Part shown: piece by piece, positions 49,432 through 58,300 of the stretch
How the letters are laid out: every line of letters begins with the position of its first letter
How positions within the stretch are numbered: position 1 is the first letter of the stretch
Source of the DNA: JAAZBV01 sp964460435
Lineage (GTDB): Bacteria > Desulfobacterota > DSM-4660 > Desulfatiglandales > HGW-15
Direction of reading: 5' to 3'
DNA length: 64,000 bases
NCBI GenBank assembly: GCA_964460435.1
Contig: CAYWRH010000006.1
Location: 1 to 64,000, forward strand
Position numbers and translations under genes: made by a program
Notes under the pieces: model-generated
The model's input: the letters and a program-made list of their open reading frames with translations, nothing else
Databases searched by the model: none
Told to the model about the DNA's origin: nothing

Positions 49432-49805
49432 TGGGAACCAAAAATATTCTGGTAATAGATGATGACCCTGTTCTGGTCAAGCTGATAAGTGAGATGCTCG
49501 ATATCCTTGGTTATAAATCCGTAACAAGCACCAGCAGCCCTGAAGGTTTCAGGCTCTTCTGTGATGCCCCTGATGATTTTGATCTGGTTATTACAGATAT
49601 GTCAATGCCCGGGATGAATGGAGATATACTGGCAGGCAGGATCTTCGCAATACGCAAGAATATACCCATTATCCTGTGCACAGGATTTAATGAATATGTC
49701 TCAGAGGAAGAGGCAAAATCAAAAGGCATATGCGATATTGTACTTAAACCTGTAAATATGAAAACCCTTTCCGAGGCAGTCATTAAGGCCATTACGAACC
49801 AGTAG
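49431..49805 (+). CDS. Single-domain response regulator
   Basis: The 124-residue protein is only a receiver domain. It has the acidic pocket VIDDDP, the phospho-acceptor Asp56 in LVITDMSMPGMNG and the conserved Lys in DIVLKPVN. It has no output domain, so it must act through protein contacts or as a relay. The ATG overlaps the esterase stop by 1 bp, so the two are co-expressed. The hybrid sensor at 55383 is a possible upstream partner. Confidence 0.92.
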   Translation: MGTKNILVIDDDPVLVKLISEMLDILGYKSVTSTSSPEGFRLFCDAPDDFDLVITDMSMPGMNGDILAGRIFAIRKNIPIILCTGFNEYVSEEEAKSKGICDIVLKPVNMKTLSEAVIKAITNQ

Positions 49806-49832
49806 TTTCAGGCTGTTAATATAACCCCTGAA

Positions 49833-51284
49833 TCAGAGATAGGGATAAAAGAGCCATGCAATCGCATCCCTGGTGCGTACAATAAGAGGGCGGGAGTCCA
49901 TTTCAGCAAGGGTTACCTCACTTGATATCTTAATCCTGTCAGTTATGTGCCCTGAAATATCACCTGCGAACTCTCTGTCATACACCTCAACAGCTAGCTC
50001 AAAATTTAGCCTGAGGCTTCTTGCATCCATATTTGCGGTGCCGATTATAGAATAAGAGTCATCAACAACAAAGAGCTTTGTATGGACAAAAGGGGGGGGC
50101 TGATAATAAACCTTTACCCCCCTTATAAGAAGCTCCCAGAGCATATTCCTTGTTGCCCAGTGCACATATGGAAGATTGTTTTTTTCAGGCAGCAGGATAG
50201 AGACCTCTACACCCTTAAGAGATGCAGTCTGGAGCGCAGAGATCATCTCACGATTTGGCAGAAAATAGGGTGTCATTATCATTATGCGTTTTCTTGCTGA
50301 GGATATTGCACCTGTTAAAATTGTTGCAAGCTTGTTAAAGTCTTCATCAGGGCCTTCAGAGATAACCCGGCATCTGGCGCCCTCTTTTTCTGCGCCCTTA
50401 TAAGGTGCCGCCTCAATCTTTTGCCCTGTTATAAACCTCCAGTCATCCATAAAGACCTTTTCTATCTGAGACACAACAGGCCCATCTATCCTGAAATGCA
50501 CATCCATCACCTTTTTTCTGTTAGAGGGATCATTAACCAGATTATATGAACCTATATTTATACCGCCTGTAAATGCGATCTTGCTGTCTGCAACAAGGAT
50601 CTTGCGGTGATTTCGGAGGTTGATATGTATAGATGGGGGGAAAAGCGCAGGGGGGATATACCTGGCAAAATCTATACCCCTTTTTTTTAACAGCCTCCCT
50701 GCAGGGGGAAACGAATAGTATTCACCGATTCCGTCAATAATTACCTTTACATCAACGCCTCTTTCTTTTGCCCTTGCGAGTCTATCTATAAATTCTCTTC
50801 CTGTTGAATCGGTCTTAAAGATATATGTGGATAAAAACAGGGAGCTTTCCGCATTTTCTATAGCATCATACATTAAAGGGTAGGCATTATCCCCATTGTG
50901 AAGGATATCTATCCGGTTACCGGATGTAACGGAGATACCGGTTATTGTATCTGCTATATTGGCAATCTCCGCGCACCCCCGGGGCAGGATTGCCCTTAGA
51001 TGAGATGGTCTGACTGTCACAGGTACAGGCTCAAGAGGCAGAAAGCCAGTGATCGGGATTTTGCCGGTAAGTATCCTGGCGCGTGTGCGTATACGGTTTA
51101 TTCCGAAAAGAAAATAGAGTATATACCCGAAAACAGGAAACATGAATATGACCGCAAGCCATCCAAGTGAGGCCCTCGGATCACGCTTGTACAGAAGGGC
51201 ATGCCATGCAGACAGAAGGGTAATAATCAGGTTTGCTGTGATAATAACATAATAGAATATGGCAGTGCTTTGAATAAGTTCCAT
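49833..51284 (-). CDS. cls: Cardiolipin synthase
   Basis: Cls joins two phosphatidylglycerols into cardiolipin. The 483-residue protein has two N-terminal membrane helices (AIFYYVIITANLIITLLSAW; LGWLAVIFMFPVFGYILYFL) and two phospholipase-D HKD motifs, HRKILVADSKIAFTGG and HTKLFVVDDSYSIIGTANMD. Length is normal. It lies on the minus strand between two plus-strand units and seems unrelated to them. Confidence 0.95.
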   Translation of the reverse strand: MELIQSTAIFYYVIITANLIITLLSAWHALLYKRDPRASLGWLAVIFMFPVFGYILYFLFGINRIRTRARILTGKIPITGFLPLEPVPVTVRPSHLRAILPRGCAEIANIADTITGISVTSGNRIDILHNGDNAYPLMYDAIENAESSLFLSTYIFKTDSTGREFIDRLARAKERGVDVKVIIDGIGEYYSFPPAGRLLKKRGIDFARYIPPALFPPSIHINLRNHRKILVADSKIAFTGGINIGSYNLVNDPSNRKKVMDVHFRIDGPVVSQIEKVFMDDWRFITGQKIEAAPYKGAEKEGARCRVISEGPDEDFNKLATILTGAISSARKRIMIMTPYFLPNREMISALQTASLKGVEVSILLPEKNNLPYVHWATRNMLWELLIRGVKVYYQPPPFVHTKLFVVDDSYSIIGTANMDARSLRLNFELAVEVYDREFAGDISGHITDRIKISSEVTLAEMDSRPLIVRTRDAIAWLFYPYL

Positions 51285-51404
51285 CTGACCAGTCTTACTA
51301 ATTATGGTTAATGATTTGATGTTTCCATTTACCCGGTGTATATAGTAGATTATCGTTTTACAATCAATATTAACTTTTTTCTACAATCTTTATACAGGGT
51401 TACA

Positions 51405-53132
51405 ATGAGTCTTAAAAAGGAAAACAGCATGATCGAGGTTAATGCCGGTAACACTGCACAGGCCTTTCTTGATCTGCTTGCGCTTAGAGGGATAGAATAC
51501 TTTTTCGGAAATGCCGGGACTGATTTTGCCAGCATTGTGGATGCCTTTTCAAAAAGGAAGGCCGAAGGGAAAAACACCCCTGTCCCCATAACTGTGCCCC
51601 ATGAGATCCCGCTTGTGGGCATGGCATATGGATATTACCTGTTAACAGGAAGGGTACAGGCAGCCATGGTGCATGTGGGCGTTGGCACAGCAAATGCGCT
51701 TGGTTCCATAATTACAGCAAAGAGATCAAGAATACCAATACTGTTTTTTGCCGGAAGGACGCCGATCACCGAAGAGGGGCACCCTGCCTCAAGATCATCC
51801 TTTGTCCACTGGGCGCAGGAGTGTCATGACCAGGCAGGGATGGTAAGGGAATTTGTCAACTGGGACTATGAACTAAAATATCCTTCACAGCTTGAGGATG
51901 TCATTGACAGGGCGCTTGTAATGGCGCTCTCTGAACCGAGCGGCCCGGTTTACCTGACACTGCCAAGAGAGGTACTTTATTCTGCCTTTGATAAAAAACA
52001 GTTCAGCAGCAGCCTGAAATATGACCTCCCCACCATTTATCCTGACAGTGATAAGATATCAAAGGTGGCAGGGCTTATTGCTGATGCTCAAAACCCCATA
52101 ATCATCACATCATCATATGGCAAAAGAGCGCAATATGTGGATACCCTTGTTCAACTGGCTGAAACCGCCGGCATAGGTGTTGTTTCATTCCATCCTGAAT
52201 ATATGAATTTTCCGCCCGGTCATTACTGTCATCAGGGATTTTCTCCAGATCCTCTGCTTAATGATGCTGATCTTATAATAGTCCTTGAAAGTGATGTCCC
52301 ATGGTATCCATCTGTTAAAAAACCGGGGGATTCGGCCTTTATCGTTAATATCGGGATAGACCCTTTGTACAAAGACTATCCTGTGAGAAGCTACCCCTCT
52401 GATATTACCATAAACAGCGCTCCTGAACTTGCCCTTAATATGCTTGTCAGGGAATTAAAAGCCTCAAACAGGCTTAATGATATTATCATAAGAGGCAGAA
52501 GAGCTGTTCTTAAAGAACGGCATGATGAGATTTTTAAAGGAATGTATTTAAAGGCGGAAAATGCCTCCTCTGCTATCCCGATGAATCAGGGATATGTCTC
52601 GGCATGTGTAAACAATATAATTGACAATAATACCATTATTGTAAACGAATATAATAACCAGATGATATGGCAGAAAAATCTGCATCCAGGCCATTATTTT
52701 GGCGTTTCACATGCAGGGTATCTGGGATGGTCTGTCGGGGCAGCGCTTGGCATGAAAATGGCTGCCCCTGATAAAAAGGTGATTGTAACAGTGGGTGACG
52801 GTTCATATATGTTCTCTGTGCCATCTGCATGTCATTTTGTTTCAAGGGCTTATGATCTTCCAATACTCATAATAGTATATAACAACCAGTCATGGGAGGC
52901 TGTAAGGCAGGCAACTTTCGAGATTCATCCTGACGGCTTTGCAGCAAAGGACCCTGATATGCCCTTGACAGACTTGAAGCCCTCGCCAGACTATGAAAAA
53001 ATATGCACGGCGTTTGGCGGGTATGGCGAAAGGGTAGAAAGGGCTGAAGAGCTAAAGAGCGCGCTTAATCGCGGCCTTAATGCAATAACAAAAGAAAGAC
53101 GTCAGGCATGCCTGAATGTGGTGTGTAAATAA
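51405..53132 (+). CDS. Thiamine-diphosphate-dependent enzyme (acetolactate-synthase-like)
   Basis: The protein has the three-domain ThDP layout. The N-terminal Pyr domain has the catalytic Glu in ITVPHEIPLVGMAYGY and YFFGNAGTDF. The central domain has IADAQNPIIITSSYGKRAQ. The C-terminal PP domain has the metal motif VTVGDGSYMFSVPS...YNNQSW. Family members include acetolactate synthase, benzoylformate decarboxylase and oxalyl-CoA decarboxylase; substrate residues do not single one out. I choose ATG 51405, with AGGG upstream, over 51429 or a longer upstream reading. A methyltransferase follows after 13 bp. Confidence 0.88.
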   Translation: MSLKKENSMIEVNAGNTAQAFLDLLALRGIEYFFGNAGTDFASIVDAFSKRKAEGKNTPVPITVPHEIPLVGMAYGYYLLTGRVQAAMVHVGVGTANALGSIITAKRSRIPILFFAGRTPITEEGHPASRSSFVHWAQECHDQAGMVREFVNWDYELKYPSQLEDVIDRALVMALSEPSGPVYLTLPREVLYSAFDKKQFSSSLKYDLPTIYPDSDKISKVAGLIADAQNPIIITSSYGKRAQYVDTLVQLAETAGIGVVSFHPEYMNFPPGHYCHQGFSPDPLLNDADLIIVLESDVPWYPSVKKPGDSAFIVNIGIDPLYKDYPVRSYPSDITINSAPELALNMLVRELKASNRLNDIIIRGRRAVLKERHDEIFKGMYLKAENASSAIPMNQGYVSACVNNIIDNNTIIVNEYNNQMIWQKNLHPGHYFGVSHAGYLGWSVGAALGMKMAAPDKKVIVTVGDGSYMFSVPSACHFVSRAYDLPILIIVYNNQSWEAVRQATFEIHPDGFAAKDPDMPLTDLKPSPDYEKICTAFGGYGERVERAEELKSALNRGLNAITKERRQACLNVVCK

Positions 53133-53145
53133 CATAGGAAACAAC

Positions 53146-53886
53146 ATGTCAGAATTCAGCAAATCAAAATGGGCAGAACCCGATTTTGCACAGGCATATA
53201 GAGACAGCGCAGATATAATTATTGTGGGGCGGAAGAGACTTTTATCTATCCTGCAATCCTTTTTTATCCATTTTGTATCTGGTAAACCTGAAAGGAATGT
53301 TCTTGATCTGGGGTGCGGTGATGGCATTGCTGTATATGAACTCTTAAAGGTTGATAGCGCTTTAAGGGCCACCCTTCTGGATGGCTCTAACGATATGCTG
53401 CTCAAGGCAAAGGAAAGACTGAAGAGGTATGATAATTGTGAGTTTTTATGTGCAAGCTTCCAGGATATATTAGACAAGAGAGTCAATCTGGGCAATTTTG
53501 ATCTCATCATATCCTCCATGGCAATCCACCACCTCACGATGGATGATAAAAGAGCGCTGTTTGAAATCGTTTATTCACACCTCAATCCTCAAGGCTATTT
53601 CCTTGTTACTGATGTCACCCTGTCTCCGTCAGAGACACTTGAACAATGGTATCTGCAGCTATGGAGAGAGTGGATTACTGAAAGAGAGGCTATATTAAAG
53701 ATTAATAGCCACGAGCATGACGGCATTATAAACAGATACAAGGACAACATAGATAACAGGCCGGATATATTGAACACACAGCTCGAAGCACTTCAGAGCG
53801 TAGGGTTCAAGGATGTGGACTGCTATTATAAGTACGGCATCTTTGCTATATTTGGCGGAAAAAAACAGGAGGAAACACCGGCATGA
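53146..53886 (+). CDS. Class I SAM-dependent methyltransferase
   Basis: The 246-residue protein has the SAM-binding motif NVLDLGCGDGIAVYELL, the acidic second strand ATLLDGSNDMLLKAKERL, and FDLIISSMAIHHLTMDDK for the post-II region. The HHL motif is common in UbiE-like and small-molecule methyltransferases. Start is at 53146 with AGGAA upstream. A longer in-frame start overlaps the previous gene. Its stop overlaps the GH8 start by 4 bp. The substrate is unknown. Confidence 0.85.
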   Translation: MSEFSKSKWAEPDFAQAYRDSADIIIVGRKRLLSILQSFFIHFVSGKPERNVLDLGCGDGIAVYELLKVDSALRATLLDGSNDMLLKAKERLKRYDNCEFLCASFQDILDKRVNLGNFDLIISSMAIHHLTMDDKRALFEIVYSHLNPQGYFLVTDVTLSPSETLEQWYLQLWREWITEREAILKINSHEHDGIINRYKDNIDNRPDILNTQLEALQSVGFKDVDCYYKYGIFAIFGGKKQEETPA

Positions 53887-55184
53887 AAAAGACTATACTC
53901 TGCACCATTCTCTTTTCTGTCTGTTTTATCATGGCAGCAATTGCCTCTGACAACTGTAAAGAGGATATAAAAGACCCACGGGGCCCGATGCAGCCGTGGG
54001 ATAAGGGGGCATGGGAGACCGGCAAATACCGGAATCTCTTTCTTGAGGCAGGGTATAAGCAGGAGGAGATAGAAGCAAAGCTTCAAAAGGCATACCATGA
54101 TCTGTTTAAAGGTCCGAACAGGGTCTACTTTGAGGTTGGCGATGATATGGCCTATATCTCTGATATCAAAAACAGGGATGCCCGGACAGAGGGGCTTTCA
54201 TATGGCATGATGATAGCTGTCCAGCTCAATAAAAAGGATGTATTTGACCGTTTATGGCGATGGTCAAAAAAATATATGCAGCACCAGGGCGGGCCCCGTG
54301 ACGGCTACTTTGCATGGTCAGTGGAACCAAAGACAGGCAGACACAACTCGGAAGGGACAGCGTCAGACGGCGAACTCTACTTTATAACCGCACTTCTTTT
54401 TGCCTCAAACAGGTGGGGAAATGATACAGGTATCAGTTACTATGGCGAGGCAAGAAGGATACTTGATGCCATGTGGGCAAAGGATGGTTCAGATGGCATA
54501 AACAACATAATCAATGTTGAGCATAAACAGATAAGCTTTGTGCCTGAATCAGAAAGATATGACCTCACTGATCCATCCTATTACCTGCCTGCATTCTTTG
54601 AGATATGGGCGGAGTATGCAAAGGATGGTCATGAGATGTTTTACAGGGAATGTGCAAAAAGGGCGCGTGAATTTTTACATAAGGTGTGTCACCCTGAAAC
54701 CGGCCTGAACCCAGACATCACCCTTTATAATGGTGAGCTGCCAAAACAAAATTTTATTAAACCGGCTTTCCGCTATGATTCATGGCGAGTCCCCATGAAC
54801 ATCGCAATGGACTATTCATGGTATGGAAAGGATAGAAAATGGCAGATGGATTATGCGAAACGCATACAGGATTTCCTCTATTGCAGGGGTATAGAGAGCT
54901 TTGAAGACCAATTCAACATGGATGGCACCCTGCCTGACTTTTTACTGCCTGCCGGGGGTTTTCAGAAACTGAGACATTCACTTGGGCTTGTAGCTACCTC
55001 TGCAACTGCCTCATTAATGGGCACACAGGCAAAAAGCTGGAAATTTGTGGATGCTGTCTGGAATGCCAGGCTCGAACCATATGAAGATGGCTATTTTGAC
55101 CCCTATTATGACGGTCTGCTCTACCTCTTCAGCCTTATGCACCTGAGCGGTAACTACAGGATTATAAAACCTGAGAATCCCTAG
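53883..55184 (+). CDS. GH8 glycoside hydrolase, reducing-end xylose-releasing exo-oligoxylanase-like
   Basis: The 433-residue protein has a signal peptide (KKTILCTILFSVCFIMAAIA) and an alpha/alpha-barrel of GH8. The likely catalytic acid is Glu103 in DARTEGLSYGMMIAV. Asp162 lies in GTASDGELYFITA and Asp299 in FRYDSWRVPMNIAMDYSW. This layout, with the long DPSYYLPAFFEIWA segment, resembles Rex enzymes that release xylose from the reducing end of xylo-oligosaccharides more than BcsZ endoglucanases. Its start overlaps the methyltransferase gene. With the CE15-like gene it points to glucuronoxylan use. Confidence 0.85.
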   Translation: MKKTILCTILFSVCFIMAAIASDNCKEDIKDPRGPMQPWDKGAWETGKYRNLFLEAGYKQEEIEAKLQKAYHDLFKGPNRVYFEVGDDMAYISDIKNRDARTEGLSYGMMIAVQLNKKDVFDRLWRWSKKYMQHQGGPRDGYFAWSVEPKTGRHNSEGTASDGELYFITALLFASNRWGNDTGISYYGEARRILDAMWAKDGSDGINNIINVEHKQISFVPESERYDLTDPSYYLPAFFEIWAEYAKDGHEMFYRECAKRAREFLHKVCHPETGLNPDITLYNGELPKQNFIKPAFRYDSWRVPMNIAMDYSWYGKDRKWQMDYAKRIQDFLYCRGIESFEDQFNMDGTLPDFLLPAGGFQKLRHSLGLVATSATASLMGTQAKSWKFVDAVWNARLEPYEDGYFDPYYDGLLYLFSLMHLSGNYRIIKPENP

Positions 55185-55382
55185 TATTAAAGCCAACCTC
55201 CCTTTAAAAAAGGTGCGAATAAACTTTTCAGGGCAAATTCATTTATTTCAGTAAAAGGCAATCAGTGCCGATAGTGGTATTGTATTAACAGTAGAAGAGG
55301 TCTGTCCATAAGAAGGATACGACCTTTTCTTGATAAAATTTATGTCTGTTTATAAGAGGTTATCAAGAGGTTATTAAGTCTG
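55185..55382 (+). repeat. Intergenic region with an 11-bp tandem duplication
   Basis: No gene is visible. AAGAGGTTATC (55354-55364) is followed directly by AAGAGGTTATT (55365-55375) and then AAG, a tandem pair just upstream of the hybrid sensor start at 55383. It may be a regulator site or a slippage product. The ribosome-binding site of the sensor gene (AGAGG, 12 nt from the ATG) lies inside it. Confidence 0.5.
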
Positions 55383-58300
55383 ATGCTTTACTTAGTCAGA
55401 AAATATATATTTATTATTGTAATACTTACTTTTGCTTTTATCCCCGCTTCAGACCTCTATTCCACGCCGTCAGAAAAGCTTAAATTCACACATATCGAAA
55501 CAGATGAAGGGCTGCCACTCACAACGGTCACCTCGATTCTTCAGGACAATAAGGGATTCATGTGGTTTGGAACATATGACGGGTTGCACAGGTATGACGG
55601 CTATGATTTCACTGTATACCGGCACGATCCAAAAGACCCATCATCTTTGATATCTAATCAGATAAAATCCATCTATGAGGATGATAAAGGGAATTTATGG
55701 ATCACCACCTTTTCAGGGGTTTCAAGGTATGACCGGGATGCAGACAGGTTTATAAATTATAACACCGGGAACGGTTTTAATCTTGAAAAACTTGATACAT
55801 GGAACATCTTTAAGGACAAAAAGGGTTATTTCTGGCTAAGCACAAATGATAACGGGCTTATCAGGTATGAAGAATCATTAAACAGGGCAACAACATACAG
55901 CGCTGATCCGGATAGGAAGGGCGCCCTGAAAAGCAATATCATAAGGCAGGTGTATGAAGACAGCAGGGGGAATTTATGGGTCGCAACTGAGAATGGCGGG
56001 CTTTACATATATGACTACAAGAGAGATACATTCATACACTATGGCCATGATAAAAATAATCCCGGCAGCATCATTGGAAATTCCATCTATTCCATAATAG
56101 AGGATTCAAAGGGATACCTGTGGTTTGCCTGTTATGGCAGCGGCCTCTCATATATACATGTGGATCAAATTGAAAAGGGGATTTTTAAAAGTTTCACACA
56201 TGAACCGGAAAGCATCAACACCCTCTCAAACAATAATATCCTTGCCCTCTGTGAAGGTAATAATGGCGGTATATGGATCGGCACTGAAAACGGCGGTCTA
56301 GATTTTCTTCATAGTGATAGAAGCAGGTTTGATAATTACAGGAATAACCAGAACAATCCATTCAGCATAAACAGCAACTCTATCTATTCAATTTTCAGGG
56401 ACCGCACAGGGGATATCTGGATCGGAACATTCTCGGGCGGGATAAATACACTTCATTACAGTAAACAGGGTTTTATCCATTACAAAAACATGCCCAATGG
56501 CCTGAGCAATAACTCTGTATGGGAATTCAGCGAGGACAAGGATGGTTTGATCTGGATTGCCACAGATGGTGGTGGATTGAACAGGTTCAACCCTGACACA
56601 GAGGAATTTGAATGTTTCTATTCAGGAAATTCCAATCTAAAATCCGATGCGGTGCTTACAGTATATGTGGATTCGCAAAATAATGTATGGACAGGCACCT
56701 GGAATGGCGGTGTAAATCTGTTTGACAGGGCAACAAATTCATTTAAAAGCTACACAACAGAAAACAGCGGATTACCAAACAACAATGTTTTTGATATCAC
56801 AGAGGACAGGCTCGGGAACCTCTGGTTTGCGAGCCAGGGAGGGATCAGCAGATTTAATAAAAATGATAGATCCTTTAAGAATTATAATATTCAAAACAGC
56901 AAACTCATTGATAATTTTGTGGAGGTCATACAGCTTTCCAAAGATGGCAGCCTGCTTCTCGGCACAACCAAGGGATTTGTTATATTTAATCCTGTAACCG
57001 GGGTATTTAAGGGCTATGAGAAGGATGAGAAAAATAATATAGGCCTTTCGCACAATTACATAACTGATATTTATGAGGATGATGAAGAGATCATATGGAT
57101 AGCAACAAGATATGGCCTGAATAAATTTAATAAAAAGGGAGAGACCTTCGAGGTGTTTACCAGGGAAAGCGGTCTTCCCAATGACCTGGTTTACGGCATT
57201 CTCAAGGATACGGAGGGTTTTTTATGGATCAGCACCAACGGCGGTCTTTCCAGGATGAACCCTGAAACAAGGGAATTCAAAAACTATACAAAGGTAGATG
57301 GAATACAGAGCAATATTTTCATAAAAAAATCCCGTTTCCGCTCGAAAAAAGGAAGGCTATATTTCGGCGGTGTTAACGGGTTCAATGAGTTTGACCAGCT
57401 TAACATCATAGATAATAAATATATACCTCCAATCGTAATCACCGATTTCCAGATATTTAATGAAAAAATGAGGCCGGGCGCAAAGGATTCGCCTTTATCA
57501 AAACATATCAGTCAGACAGAGAGCATAGTCTTATCCTATAAAAATTCAGTTATCTCATTCGGGTTTTCCGCATTGAACTATGTCTCACCAGATAATAACC
57601 AGTATGCCTATATGATGGAAGGTTTTGACAAGGGCTGGAACAATATTGGCACCAGGCGCTCAGCAACATATACCAACCTTAACCCGGGGGAATATGTTTT
57701 CCGGGTTAAAGGGTCAAATAACAACAACCTGTGGAATGAGGAAGGCGCGCGCCTCAAAATAGTAATAACACCGCCGATATGGAAAACCCTGTGGTTCAGG
57801 ATTTCAGCATCATTATTGCTGCTATTTACTGTACTTGGATTATACTATCTGAGAACCCGCACAATACGTGAACACAACAGATTTCTTGAAGCTGCAATAC
57901 AGAAAAGGACAAGGGAACTCGCTGATGAAAGAAACCTTTTAAGGACACTGATAGATATAATTCCTGACCAGATATATATCAAGGACAGGTTCTCGCGGTT
58001 TATCCTCAATAATAAGGCGCATCTTCACGCCCTTGGCGCAAAAAGACAGGAGGATGTCCTGGGTAAAACAGACCTTAACATCTTCCCCATCAAACACTCA
58101 AAGGTATATTATGAAGATGAGCAGAGGATAATGAAGACAGGTATGCCTCAAAAAGACAAGGAGGAGTTGCTTGTCAATCAGTCAGATGGCATGGAATACT
58201 GGGTTACTTCAACCAAGGTGCGCTTTGAGGACAGTGACGGAGAGGTAAAAGGTATTGTTGGCATAAGCCATGATATTACGGGGCGGAAAAAGTTCGAGGA

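Noticed and set aside
53883..55184. GH8 gene as BcsZ endoglucanase of a cellulose synthesis operon.
   Set aside because: No bcsA, bcsB or bcsC gene is present, and the segments around Asp299 look more like exo-oligoxylanases.
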